Made by a program: the position numbers and the translations under genes
The notes under the pieces: model-generated
Told to the model about the DNA's origin: nothing
Seen by the model: the letters and a program-made list of their open reading frames with translations, nothing else
Database searches by the model: none
In this document: piece after piece, positions 28,710-37,271 of the stretch
Layout of the letters: every line of letters begins with the position of its first letter
How positions within the stretch are numbered: position 1 is the first letter of the stretch
From: Methanobacteriaceae archaeon
GTDB taxonomy: Archaea > Methanobacteriota > Methanobacteria > Methanobacteriales > Methanobacteriaceae
Direction of reading: 5' to 3'
Length of the DNA: 38,915 bases
Assembly (NCBI GenBank): GCA_029219465.1
Contig: JAQXTL010000021.1
Coordinates: forward strand, 1 to 38,915

Positions 28710-28941
28710 ATGAAATTATCAGAGAATGCAAGATTAATTAAAAATAATAAGAATATCTCAAAGCAAATCGCAGAATGGTAATTTAATGTTAGATATGGGA
28801 AGAAATATAAAGATACTAATGCTTGGAAAGTTTTTAAAGACAAATATATTAAAAGAATGAACTGATATACTTCTTCAAAATGAATATGTATATGATGAAG
28901 AATTAAAATATAAATATGGTATAGATTTTGAGGACAGATAA
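28710..28941 (+). pseudogene. decayed short ORF after the HsdS half
   Basis: An ATG with GGAG upstream opens MKLSENARLIKK and then stops in a run of A. The +1 frame continues NNKNISKQIAEW, stop, a 25-codon piece, stop, and TDILLQNEYVYDEELKYKYG to a TAA at 28941. This pattern, with gene-like composition cut by two stops and one shift, suggests an eroded gene. I do not recognise the product. A spurious reading is possible. Confidence 0.4.
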
Positions 28942-28956
28942 TTATTGAGGTTTACA

Positions 28957-29556
28957 ATGTCAGTTAAGAAATGGGATAAAGCAAAAGAAAAAGATAAAGA
29001 AGGAAAATATGCAAGAATAGGTATGGAAACTATGTGTGCACACTGGTTTAATATAGAGAAGAGGAATTCTGCATGTGTTAAAGCAATAGTTGATGATTAT
29101 CTAGAAAATGTCAATATGGATTTTTTTATGTGGATTCGTTGCGGTAGTCCTAAACGTTCTCCAATAATTTTAAAAAGAAATTATTTGGAAAGTAATTATA
29201 GTGATCTGTTAATGGTTTCAGATGACTTGCATGTTATTGCGGATTTATTCTTACATTTATATGGCCAGAAATTTTTTGTTGATGATAATGCTGACTGTAT
29301 TTACTCAACGGAGTTAAAAGATTTCAATAGAAGAAAATTAAATTATATTGGTATCATGATGGAATTAGAAAGATTAACAACTCTTCATGAAAGAAATGTT
29401 TTGACCTGGGAAGATATTGATGAATCTGTTGAATTATTGAATAAATATGGTTATGATATTAATCAAGACAATAGCTATCGTACAGATGATTTATATGAAA
29501 CTGCTGCCAATATTGAAGAACGATTGAATTTAATATTTAACATTACAGATGATTAA
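28957..29556 (+). CDS. unknown 199-aa protein
   Basis: Not recognised. It is a soluble, acidic, mostly helical protein, without transmembrane stretches. It has a lysine-rich start (MSVKKWDKAKEKDKEGKYAR), an aromatic middle (NMDFFMWIRCGSPKRSP), and a long helical end. The frame opens at a TTG, but GAGG before the ATG at 28957 supports that start. It is first in a same-strand run of four genes (to 31388) that includes TPR-HIRAN and zinc-ribbon proteins. Confidence 0.65.
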   Translation: MSVKKWDKAKEKDKEGKYARIGMETMCAHWFNIEKRNSACVKAIVDDYLENVNMDFFMWIRCGSPKRSPIILKRNYLESNYSDLLMVSDDLHVIADLFLHLYGQKFFVDDNADCIYSTELKDFNRRKLNYIGIMMELERLTTLHERNVLTWEDIDESVELLNKYGYDINQDNSYRTDDLYETAANIEERLNLIFNITDD

Positions 29557-29580
29557 TATACTCTGTAAAAGGTGATTTTT

Positions 29581-30471
29581 ATGAATGAATGGCATATAGG
29601 AGATCCAGTAGATTGGGGAGACGGTTGGATGGATGCCCAGAACTGGGGTCACGGTCACGATGATGAGAAAGAGCATCACAAGGGTATTGAAGTTGATTTA
29701 ACAACTCGCAAGATAAATGAATACTCAAAAAAAGCTTGGAATCATTATATGGAGTTCCAAGAGGAAGAAGCACTTCACTATATTAACTTAGCATTGGATT
29801 TAAATGACAGACATGCAAACAACTGGAACAGAAAAGCAATTATTCTTGAAGGCATGAAAAGATATGCCGAATCTGAAAAATGCTATAACAAATCACTCGA
29901 ATTATCTCCACAGAAGTTGGTTTATGAAAACAAAGCCAGAATGCTATTGAGTTGGTCACATCAATTACTTGAAGAGTCAAAAGAATTACCAAACGGATTA
30001 AATAAACTGAAAGAAGCAGAAAATAAAATCATAAAGGCAATGAATGCTCTTCCTGGAGATAGTGAGGAAGATATCAATAAATATCTTAGAATGAGAGACA
30101 GTATTAATTTTTATATAGATTATGAAAATAAATTCCAACGAAATCATGAAACTTTGAAAGGATATGATAAATTTGAACTGTTTACAATAACAGGAAGGAA
30201 GTTTTATAGAAATAATATAACTCTTACTTCAGGCATGCCTTTAAAACTCGTTAAGGAACCCGATAATGAATTTGATAAGGATGCAATTGCAGTATATGCT
30301 AAAAATGAAAAGATAGGTTATGTAGCAAATAAAGATTATACAAAATATGAATTAACCTCATCAGCATCTGAACTGCAAGATAAAATTGAAGATATTGCTC
30401 AAGGAAGCTATTTATTATATTTGGATAGATATGCAGATATACAATTCCATATTGGGAGAATAGTCAAATAA
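29581..30471 (+). CDS. TPR protein with C-terminal HIRAN domain
   Basis: A 296-aa protein. The start is rich in Trp, His and Asp (WHIGDPVDWGDGWMDAQNWG). Residues about 45-125 form TPR repeats (AWNHYMEFQEEEALHYINLA and the next one, NWNRKAIILEGMKRYAESEK). The last ~98 residues match HIRAN: FTITGRKFYRN, LKLVKEPDNEFDKDAIAVYA, KIGYVANKDYTK. HIRAN domains, as in HLTF, can bind DNA ends or stalled forks. GGTGAT four bases before ATG 29581 decides the start. Joining TPR and HIRAN suggests a scaffold near DNA, which is inference. Confidence 0.8.
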   Translation: MNEWHIGDPVDWGDGWMDAQNWGHGHDDEKEHHKGIEVDLTTRKINEYSKKAWNHYMEFQEEEALHYINLALDLNDRHANNWNRKAIILEGMKRYAESEKCYNKSLELSPQKLVYENKARMLLSWSHQLLEESKELPNGLNKLKEAENKIIKAMNALPGDSEEDINKYLRMRDSINFYIDYENKFQRNHETLKGYDKFELFTITGRKFYRNNITLTSGMPLKLVKEPDNEFDKDAIAVYAKNEKIGYVANKDYTKYELTSSASELQDKIEDIAQGSYLLYLDRYADIQFHIGRIVK

Positions 30472-30487
30472 AAAATATGGTGATTTT

Positions 30488-30802
30488 ATGAAATGTCATT
30501 TTTGTGATGAAACATTAAAAGAAGGGGAATTAATATGCCATAATTGTAAATCAATGGTTATCGATTTTAATTACATGAAAAATTTACGTGAAATAGAAAA
30601 TAAATATAGTAAAAGAGATTTTCTAGAGTTATCAAAAGAAAAATTAACTTTTCCGGAAATAGTGACAATACTCACTTTCATTAAAAGGTCAGACCGTCAT
30701 GCCGGTGATACATACATGCAAGATAAATGTAGAGAAGACGGAACATGCTCCAACCTGCACAAAAGATTAGAAGAAATAAGAAATGAAACAGACAATATTT
30801 AA
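30488..30802 (+). CDS. small zinc-ribbon protein
   Basis: A 104-aa protein with an N-terminal zinc ribbon, CHFC at residues 3-6 and CHNC at 17-20, and a helical rest. A second Cys pair late in the protein (CREDGTC) may add a site. GGTGAT precedes the ATG. It sits between two genes with HIRAN-like domains. Function unknown. Confidence 0.7.
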   Translation: MKCHFCDETLKEGELICHNCKSMVIDFNYMKNLREIENKYSKRDFLELSKEKLTFPEIVTILTFIKRSDRHAGDTYMQDKCREDGTCSNLHKRLEEIRNETDNI

Positions 30803-30851
30803 TTTATTCAATTGTTCTCGTTAAAGGATATGGTGATTTAAGGTAGATATT

Positions 30852-31388
30852 ATGGAATGCAGTTCAAATTTGGGAAGTGCAACATTAGAGAAAATAGGTA
30901 AAGAAAATCTAATGGCTTTTGATACAGAATTAATGGATTCTCCAAAAGAATTTTTCAAAAAAGGGGATGTACTTAAAATAGAGAAAAAAGATTGGGGAGG
31001 AGAATTTGTACCTAATCTGGTAGTTTATTTGGATGATATGCTGATAGGTTACGTTGCAGATGATAAAGATACTCCAAAAGAATGTTCAAAGGCATCAGAC
31101 ATTGAATATCTTCCGGGTAAAACTTATGCAATATATTTGGGAAAATGTGAAAACAAGATTATTGAAAATGAATATTTCCATGTTGCAAAAATAATGTTCG
31201 GGAGTGAATCTAAAGTAACTGATTGGGTAAGGAGCATGGAATTGAGTGAATGGATATCCCGCTACGATTTACTGGATCATGATTATCACAAACTATTGAT
31301 GCTGCTGCGTGAAGGAGCTCATGAAAATCAATCCGCAGAAGAAGTCTTAAAAAAAGCAAAAGAAAAAAGATTAAAAGGTTTACACTAA
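30852..31388 (+). CDS. divergent HIRAN-like domain protein
   Basis: A 178-aa protein with a central domain (residues about 38-118) that I can line up with the HIRAN part of the gene at 29581: LKIEKKDWGGEFVPNLVVY, MLIGYVADDKDTPKE, then ASDI, a gap, YAIYLGK and FHVAKIM, at the matching spots. The typical EPDN/YD residues are weak, so the call is tentative. The C-terminal 60 residues are helical (WISRYDLLDHDYHKLLMLLR). It closes the same-strand run of unknown genes. Confidence 0.6.
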   Translation: MECSSNLGSATLEKIGKENLMAFDTELMDSPKEFFKKGDVLKIEKKDWGGEFVPNLVVYLDDMLIGYVADDKDTPKECSKASDIEYLPGKTYAIYLGKCENKIIENEYFHVAKIMFGSESKVTDWVRSMELSEWISRYDLLDHDYHKLLMLLREGAHENQSAEEVLKKAKEKRLKGLH

Positions 31389-31452
31389 TTAATAAGATAG
31401 TTGATTATTCTTATGATAATTTACCTCCTTTAGATATTAATATAAAAAATAT

Positions 31453-31615
31453 TTATTTAATATCTTTAGAAAAACTTTCAATTGGTACAATAAAATCTTT
31501 TTCTGTTTGTTGATAACATCTATAAATAGCTTGAGCGCCGTTTTCAGTATAAACCCATTTGGTTTAATAGAAAGTGTTTAATAAAAACAAGCATTCCATC
31601 TGTTTTAGCAATCCA
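31453..31615 (-). pseudogene. eroded gene remnant, minus strand
   Basis: The 313-base gap 31389-31701 holds decayed coding sequence. On the minus strand 31453-31563 reads as 37 open codons: TKWVYTENGAQAIYRCYQQ then EKDFIVPIESFSKDIK and stop. Upstream in another frame (from 31615) WIAKTDGMLVFIKHFLLNQ runs up to it. The pieces look like one protein split by a frameshift, with no start left. The rest of the gap shows nothing. Confidence 0.5.
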
Positions 31616-31701
31616 CTAGAAGTTCATGAAGATTAATGCAATAAATCCTATACATAATTTTAATTATCATTTGACTTAATATATAATTAGAGGTTTTTAA
31701 C

Positions 31702-32613
31702 ATGAATCAATATGATATTATTATTATCGGAGCCGGACCTGGCGGATTGACCGCTGGAATTTATGCAGGCCGTCAGGGAACTAGAAATTTAATTTTGGAC
31801 AAGGACATGGCAGGAGGCCTGGGCCGTGAGGTTCCTGCAATGGAAAACTATCCAGGATATGACATGATTTCAGGTCTTGAACTTGTAGAAAAGATGAAGG
31901 AACAGGCCATAAAGAACTGTGAGTTAAAGGAAATGGAATGCGTTGAGGAAATCACAAAGGAAGATGGTGAATACAGATTCACAGTTAAGACCAGCAAGGA
32001 AACATACCAATCCAAAACAATAATTCTTGCAACCGGAAGCTCACACAGACAGTTAGGTGCAAAAGGAGAAGAAGAATTTAGAGGAAAAGGAGTTAGCTAC
32101 TGCGCTACCTGCGACGGATTTTTCTTTGCCGGACGTGACATTGTAATGGTGGGTGGAGGAAACAGTGCACTTCAGGAAGCATTATACCTCAAAAACCTTG
32201 GAGCAAACGTTACCCTTATTCACAGAAGGGATGAATTCAAGGCTCAAAAGCACTTACAGGACAAAATAAAAGAAAATGAAATAAAAACAATAATGAACGC
32301 AACCGTTGAAGAGATAAAAGGAAACATGCTTGTGGAGTCTGTTGTATTAAAAGACACAAAAACAGGAAAATTGAGTGAACTTCCAACTAATGGAGTGTTC
32401 GTAAGCGTAGGATACATTCCGCATACTGATTTGGCATATCAGCTAAACGTGAAACTGGATGAATCAGGACATATCATAACTGACAAAGCTCAAAAAACTA
32501 ACGTTGACTATGTATATGCCGTTGGTGATGTCTGTGTTGGCTTAAAACAGTGGGTTGTAGCTTGTGGGGAAGGTGCAGTCGCTGCAACTTCCGCATTTGA
32601 AGATATTCAGTAA
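31702..32613 (+). CDS. trxB: thioredoxin reductase
   Basis: A 303-aa flavoenzyme that reduces thioredoxin-like partners. The FAD site reads IIGAGPGGLTAGIYAG (residues 9-23), the redox pair is CATC at residues 134-137, the second nucleotide site is MVGGGNSALQEA, and the end has DYVYAVGDVCVGL. The length is typical. In methanogens the electron donor may be other than NADPH. AGAGG precedes the ATG, and TTAATATATAAT is a TATA candidate just upstream. Confidence 0.93.
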   Translation: MNQYDIIIIGAGPGGLTAGIYAGRQGTRNLILDKDMAGGLGREVPAMENYPGYDMISGLELVEKMKEQAIKNCELKEMECVEEITKEDGEYRFTVKTSKETYQSKTIILATGSSHRQLGAKGEEEFRGKGVSYCATCDGFFFAGRDIVMVGGGNSALQEALYLKNLGANVTLIHRRDEFKAQKHLQDKIKENEIKTIMNATVEEIKGNMLVESVVLKDTKTGKLSELPTNGVFVSVGYIPHTDLAYQLNVKLDESGHIITDKAQKTNVDYVYAVGDVCVGLKQWVVACGEGAVAATSAFEDIQ

Positions 32614-32750
32614 TGTTCTTGCAAATAAATGTAGATAAAAAATGCTATTACTAACACTACAAGTACCGGCAACAGCCAAAAGAATATTTTAAGTAAAACT
32701 ACTGCTATTAAAATTGCAGCAATAACGAATATTAAATCTTTAAGTTCCAT
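32607..32750 (-). CDS. 47-aa small membrane protein
   Basis: On the minus strand an ATG opens MELKDLIFVIAAILIAVV and closes with IYIYLQEHY. Two hydrophobic helices flank a short KIFFWLLP turn, a normal small membrane protein. The stop overlaps the trxB end by 7 bases, convergently. A TATA-like TTTATATATT lies about 30 bases before the ATG, and no ribosome binding site is seen, which suggests a leaderless message. Function unknown. Confidence 0.55.
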   Translation of the reverse strand: MELKDLIFVIAAILIAVVLLKIFFWLLPVLVVLVIAFFIYIYLQEHY

Positions 32751-32849
32751 ATAAGATTGATTTATTTTATTTAATATATAAATTTTTCAATAAACTATAA
32801 TAAATAAAAAAACTAAAAATAATATCATTATATTTTAATGGAGCATAAG

Positions 32850-33422
32850 ATGACAATTTTAGTAATTAATAACAAAGGCCAATATAATCACAGAATCGCT
32901 AGAAGTTTACAATACTTAAAAATTCCAGCTAAACTAGTTTCAAACGAATTATCCCTTGAGGAAATTGAAGCTGAAAATCCTATCGGATTAATTTTAGGTG
33001 GAGGACCATCAATTGAAGGTGCAGGTTTAAGTGAAGAGTACATCAAACACTTTGACATTCCAATACTCGGAATCTGTCTTGGCCATCAGTTAATTGCTAA
33101 AGCATATGGTGGAGAAGTAAGCACTTCTGAAACTGAAAGTTATGCTCAAGTTAAAATAGACATTAAAAATGATGAAAACTTATTTGAAGGTCTAGCTCCT
33201 GAAATCGATGTTTGGTCATCCCACAAGGATGAAGTTAAAACAGTTCCTGAAGAATTCGAAGTCTTGGCTAGTTCCAACTTATGCGATGTTGAATCATTTA
33301 AACATAAAGATAAAGATGTATATGGAATACAGTTCCACCCTGAAGTACATCACACTCCAAAAGGAGAAGTAATTTTTAATAATTTTTATAAAATCTGTAA
33401 AGATAGGTGCGAAAATGATTGA
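32850..33422 (+). CDS. guaAA: GMP synthase glutaminase subunit A
   Basis: A 190-aa class I glutamine amidotransferase that gives ammonia to the GuaAB ATP-PPase subunit for GMP from XMP. The nucleophile Cys sits in [17 protein letters not shown], and the catalytic His/Glu in [12 protein letters not shown]. Archaeal GMP synthase is split in two proteins as here. I chose the ATG at 32850, with GGAG before it, over 32838. Confidence 0.95.
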   Translation: MTILVINNKGQYNHRIARSLQYLKIPAKLVSNELSLEEIEAENPIGLILGGGPSIEGAGLSEEYIKHFDIPILGICLGHQLIAKAYGGEVSTSETESYAQVKIDIKNDENLFEGLAPEIDVWSSHKDEVKTVPEEFEVLASSNLCDVESFKHKDKDVYGIQFHPEVHHTPKGEVIFNNFYKICKDRCEND

Positions 33423-33678
33423 TAATGCTGATGATTTAAGAGATAAAGCAAACGAATTCAAAACAGGATTAAAAAAACAATCCATCAACATCCCTATTGG
33501 AGATGAAGAATACGGTTTTAGAATTTCGGGTATTGGTCAAAAATCCGTGAAATTAGAAAAATACGTTAAATTTGATGAAATCTTTGAAGCTATTGAATCA
33601 GGAAATGACAATGGCCTTGAAGCAATTATTAAACAGTTAATTGAAGATTACGAAGAAGAGGAAGACGAGGAATTATAA
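33415..33678 (+). CDS. 87-aa acidic protein between the GMP synthase halves
   Basis: Not recognised. A soluble small protein with a lysine-rich start ([13 protein letters not shown]), a beta-like middle ([20 protein letters not shown]) and a very acidic end ([11 protein letters not shown]). It overlaps guaAA by 8 bases, and its stop shares a base with the guaAB ATG, so it is coexpressed with both. It may bridge or tune the two GMP synthase parts. That role is inferred from position only. Confidence 0.75.
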   Translation: MIDNADDLRDKANEFKTGLKKQSINIPIGDEEYGFRISGIGQKSVKLEKYVKFDEIFEAIESGNDNGLEAIIKQLIEDYEEEEDEEL

Positions 33679-34604
33679 TGTTAAGCCCAAAAGAATTTAT
33701 CGAAGAATCCATTCAAAAAATCAAAGATCAAATTGGTGACGAAAAAGCGATCATTGCATTGTCCGGTGGAGTAGACAGTTCAGTATGTTCTGTTCTCGTA
33801 CAGGAAGCAATTGGTGACAACTTAACTGCTGTTTTTGTTGACCACGGTCTTTTAAGAGAAGGAGAAGTTGAACAAGTAACCAACACTTTCAAAGACAGAT
33901 TAAACTTTAAATTTGTTGATGCTTCCGATGAATTTATGGATGCTCTTGCAGGAGTTGAAGATCCTGAAGAAAAAAGAAAAATTATCGGAAAAGTATTCAT
34001 TGATGTATTTGAAAGAGAAGCAATTAAATCTGGTGCTAAATTCTTAGTACAAGGAACCATTGCTCCAGATTGGATTGAAACTAAAGGTGAAATCAAATCT
34101 CACCACAACTTAGCTCTTCCAAGCGGAATGGAATTAGAATTATGTGAACCAATCCGTGACTTATACAAAGACGAAGTAAGAGAAATCGGTGATGAACTCG
34201 ATTTACCTGCAACTACCGTTTACAGACAACCTTTCCCAGGACCTGGTCTTGGTGTGCGTGTTGTTGGAGCACTTACCCGTGAAAATGTTGAAATCTGTAG
34301 AAAAGCAAACAAAATTGTTTGTGATGAAATTGAAGCTGCAGGAATCGATAAAGAAGTATGGCAATACTTTGCAGTATTAACCAATACCAAAGTTACTGGT
34401 GTAAAAGGTGACCAAAGAGACTTTGGATACTTAGTTGTTGTTAGAGTAGTTAACTCTATTGATGCAATGACCGCATCTGTTGCTGAACTTCCATGGGAAG
34501 TTGTACAAACTATATCCAAAAGAATTACCTCAGAAATTTCTGAAGTTACCCACGTCGCTTTATCTGTAAGTGACAAACCACCTGCAACCATCGAATTCTG
34601 TTAA
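33678..34604 (+). CDS. guaAB: GMP synthase ATP-pyrophosphatase subunit B
   Basis: A 308-aa subunit that adenylates XMP and accepts ammonia from the glutaminase subunit. The PP-loop reads [14 protein letters not shown] (residues 28-41). The dimerisation/XMP part holds [16 protein letters not shown] and the C-terminal [12 protein letters not shown]. It starts inside the stop of the small gene before it and ends in a hairpin terminator. Confidence 0.97.
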   Translation: MLSPKEFIEESIQKIKDQIGDEKAIIALSGGVDSSVCSVLVQEAIGDNLTAVFVDHGLLREGEVEQVTNTFKDRLNFKFVDASDEFMDALAGVEDPEEKRKIIGKVFIDVFEREAIKSGAKFLVQGTIAPDWIETKGEIKSHHNLALPSGMELELCEPIRDLYKDEVREIGDELDLPATTVYRQPFPGPGLGVRVVGALTRENVEICRKANKIVCDEIEAAGIDKEVWQYFAVLTNTKVTGVKGDQRDFGYLVVVRVVNSIDAMTASVAELPWEVVQTISKRITSEISEVTHVALSVSDKPPATIEFC

Positions 34605-34637
34605 ATACTATTTTATTAATAGTATTTTCTTTTTTTA
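34604..34637 (+). terminator. terminator after guaAB
   Basis: AATACTATT (34604-34612) pairs perfectly with AATAGTATT (34618-34626) around a TTATT loop, then a T-rich run continues to 34637. The stem begins at the last base of the guaAB stop codon. Confidence 0.75.
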
Positions 34638-34656
34638 CTTTTTTACATAAGATAAA

Positions 34657-35829
34657 ATGAAAACCACAAAAAATGCTTATCTTGCCAAATTAACAGAACA
34701 AATCCAAATGAAATCTGTTAAAGTTGGAAAAAATCTTGAAGGAACAACCCCCCCATCAGTATTTATTGGAAGATGGTCCTATCCTAAAGTTTATGCCGGA
34801 CCTATGATGAGTTCTCAAATGGGAGATACATCAATTATGGACACTCCTGAAGAATGGATTGGTCAAAATAAAACCCAGGAAGAGATTATCAACTACAGAA
34901 TGAATCTTGTAAGAGGAAAACAACTAATAAAAGTTGATGATTTGGAAAATCCATTTATTGAAAAGCTTCAGGATATTTCTCTTGCATCAAAATCAATTGA
35001 CAGTGAAGCAACATTTGGAAGAAGACCAACAGGGTCTTTACTTACCGAAGACAGTATGCCTCACGGACCAAGTGCAGTTATTGAAAAGTTTGATATTGAT
35101 GCAGTTAAATGGGACAGACAATTAGAAAAAACATTTTATGATACTGATTTAAAATCCGCAGAAGCTATTGTAAACCTTCACAATAAAGACGTTCCATTTA
35201 CAGCAATGCAAAAAGCATTTTCAGTAGGTGCTATTGGAACTAAAAAAAGAAGAAGACTTGTTCCAACACGCTGGTCTATTACAGCATGTGATTCAACTCT
35301 TGCAGATGAATTTTTAAAAGAAGTTAGAAAATTCGAAATACTGGATACATACAGAGTTTTCGAATTTGGAGCTTTAAATAATTATTATGTAATCATATTA
35401 ACTCCAACAGAATGGCAATATGAATGGTATGAAGCATTTATCAAATTAATGAGAAATGAAGAGTTAATCTTTTCTGATTATGAAACAAATGGTGGTAAAA
35501 AAGAATATTCCATTGTTGGAGGATGTTATTATACTGCAAAAATGGCAGTTTTAGATTATTTAATGCAAATTAAAAAGCAATCTGGACTTTTAATTTTAAG
35601 AGAAGCATATGATGGATATGTTCCTTTAGGTGTTTTTAATGTACGTGAAAACATTAAAGAAGCAATGCAAAGACCATATATAGAATTTGAAACCTTAGAA
35701 GACTGTTTGGAATATGCAGGAACTAAACTTAGAATACCTATAAACAAATATGTAAAACAGGGAACATTAATGAATGAAATGCTTCACACAAAACAAACAA
35801 CATTAGATATGTATTTTAAAAGTGGATAA
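34657..35829 (+). CDS. nreA: archaeal DNA repair protein NreA
   Basis: A 390-aa protein of the archaeal Nre family. The N-terminal region [19 protein letters not shown] and the [19 protein letters not shown] region are typical. The C-terminus ends [11 protein letters not shown], a PCNA-interacting (PIP) box of the form QxxLxxYF. Halophile NreA is linked to repair of mitomycin damage through PCNA. The biochemical activity of the family is not settled. The next gene begins two bases after its stop. Confidence 0.92.
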   Translation: MKTTKNAYLAKLTEQIQMKSVKVGKNLEGTTPPSVFIGRWSYPKVYAGPMMSSQMGDTSIMDTPEEWIGQNKTQEEIINYRMNLVRGKQLIKVDDLENPFIEKLQDISLASKSIDSEATFGRRPTGSLLTEDSMPHGPSAVIEKFDIDAVKWDRQLEKTFYDTDLKSAEAIVNLHNKDVPFTAMQKAFSVGAIGTKKRRRLVPTRWSITACDSTLADEFLKEVRKFEILDTYRVFEFGALNNYYVIILTPTEWQYEWYEAFIKLMRNEELIFSDYETNGGKKEYSIVGGCYYTAKMAVLDYLMQIKKQSGLLILREAYDGYVPLGVFNVRENIKEAMQRPYIEFETLEDCLEYAGTKLRIPINKYVKQGTLMNEMLHTKQTTLDMYFKSG

Positions 35830-35831
35830 TT

Positions 35832-36788
35832 ATGTTTAAATTTAAAACTATCTCACAAAAAACAAGACGTGTAATGTCTGAAGTTGCATTAGGAAACTTA
35901 AGTAATATAAACTTTGAAGAAAGTTGCTGTGAAAAAATCAAAACATTAACAAATAAAGATGAAGTGAAAATTTGTTCCAGTGGAAACAATGGTATTTTCA
36001 TTACACTTTCAGCTATTAAAGGAGATATCATTGTTCCAGATCAGGGAGGATGGCACGGATTTAAACAGATTGCAAAATTTTTAGATAAAAATGTAATAAC
36101 TCTAAAAACAGATTCTGGATTAATTGAACCTAATTATATAGATGATTTGGATATAAAAGAAGATTCTGCATTAATTTATACAAGTTTTGCAGGATATTGT
36201 GCAGAGCAAAACACCAAAGGCATTGCAAAATACTGTAAAACTAACAATATATTAACTATTGAAGATGCATCTGCAGGTATTGGAGATAACAAAAACAAAC
36301 TTGGAAGACATTCAGATATTATACTTGCATCTACAGGATCACCTAAGATAATTAATGTAGGACAGGGTGGTTTTATTGCATCAAACAATGAAGAAATTTT
36401 TAAACAGTCTTCACTTCCTCAAAAATTAAGTAAAACATCACAAATTGTATGTGCTGGTATAGATAGTGAACTTGATAATGTTGGAAAAAAACTAGAAGAC
36501 ACAGTAAATGCAACAGACTACATAAAAAAACACATTGATAGTGCACTACATAAAGATAAAAGAGGCATAAATGTAATTATTCCACATGATGATGCAAAGT
36601 CAATAGGTTGGAATTTGAAAAAAACACTAACTACAGATAAAAGTGGATTTATTACAACATGTCCAAATTATAATAGAATAAAACAAAAAGCTATTGCAGT
36701 AGAAATAAAAAATCTGGACTATGAATGTCTTAAAAAAGAGAATTTGGATAAAATAATTGAAGAATTAAAACTTAATAATTTACAGTAA
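35832..36788 (+). CDS. PLP-dependent aminotransferase-fold protein
   Basis: A 318-aa protein with the DegT/aspartate-aminotransferase look. An early ICSSGNNGIFITLSAI helps bind phosphate, a buried Asp sits in LTIEDASAGIGD, and the probable PLP lysine in ASTGSPKIINVGQGGFI. The substrate cannot be named. It is shorter than most DegT proteins (about 370 aa). It follows nreA by two bases and overlaps Cgi121 on the other strand by 17 bases at its 3' end. Confidence 0.75.
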   Translation: MFKFKTISQKTRRVMSEVALGNLSNINFEESCCEKIKTLTNKDEVKICSSGNNGIFITLSAIKGDIIVPDQGGWHGFKQIAKFLDKNVITLKTDSGLIEPNYIDDLDIKEDSALIYTSFAGYCAEQNTKGIAKYCKTNNILTIEDASAGIGDNKNKLGRHSDIILASTGSPKIINVGQGGFIASNNEEIFKQSSLPQKLSKTSQIVCAGIDSELDNVGKKLEDTVNATDYIKKHIDSALHKDKRGINVIIPHDDAKSIGWNLKKTLTTDKSGFITTCPNYNRIKQKAIAVEIKNLDYECLKKENLDKIIEELKLNNLQ

Positions 36789-37263
36789 GTTTTGCAATTC
36801 TATCAATAATTATGTCTTCTAAAGACATATTTATAATTTCATCATCACTAATTTTATAAATTTTTATCAAATTAGATTCATCCAAATCAAAAACACTATC
36901 ATCAGGTGTAAAAATTTTAGACAACTCTTCAAAATGATCTTTGCTGTTAATTAAAATAACGCATAAGTTCATTTCACCTTCTTTTAAACCAAGAATATTA
37001 AATGCTTTTGAAATTTGTCTTTGGGCAGAACATCTAAGAGCAATCTCAACACTTAAATCATTAGCCAGATTTTCACCTCTATCAAAAGCAAGAAGTGCCT
37101 GATTAACACCATGAATTATGTGATTTTTTGAAACTATTGAATCTGCATTTAGAAGTTGTATAATTTCACCATCTTCCTTAATACTATCAATATAATCAAG
37201 TGTTTCTCCAATAGAATTAATTGTTCCTTTGAAACCCAAAATTTGAATATTATCCATGTACAT
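36772..37263 (-). CDS. cgi121: KEOPS complex subunit Cgi121
   Basis: A 163-aa member of Cgi121/TPRKB, which binds tRNA and the Bud32 kinase in the KEOPS complex that makes t6A37 in tRNA. The core helix region VEIALRCSAQRQISKAFNIL at residues 72-91 is the family signature, followed by LGLKEGEMNLCVILIN. AGGTG before ATG 37263 supports the start. It follows the acyl-condensing synthase by 8 bases. Confidence 0.88.
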   Translation of the reverse strand: MYMDNIQILGFKGTINSIGETLDYIDSIKEDGEIIQLLNADSIVSKNHIIHGVNQALLAFDRGENLANDLSVEIALRCSAQRQISKAFNILGLKEGEMNLCVILINSKDHFEELSKIFTPDDSVFDLDESNLIKIYKISDDEIINMSLEDIIIDRIAKLTVNY

Positions 37264-37271
37264 GTTTACAC

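Noticed and set aside
31389-31452. Start of a minus-strand gene, because GGAGG occurs near 31425 on that strand
   Set aside because: No ATG, GTG or TTG at useful spacing leads into an open frame.
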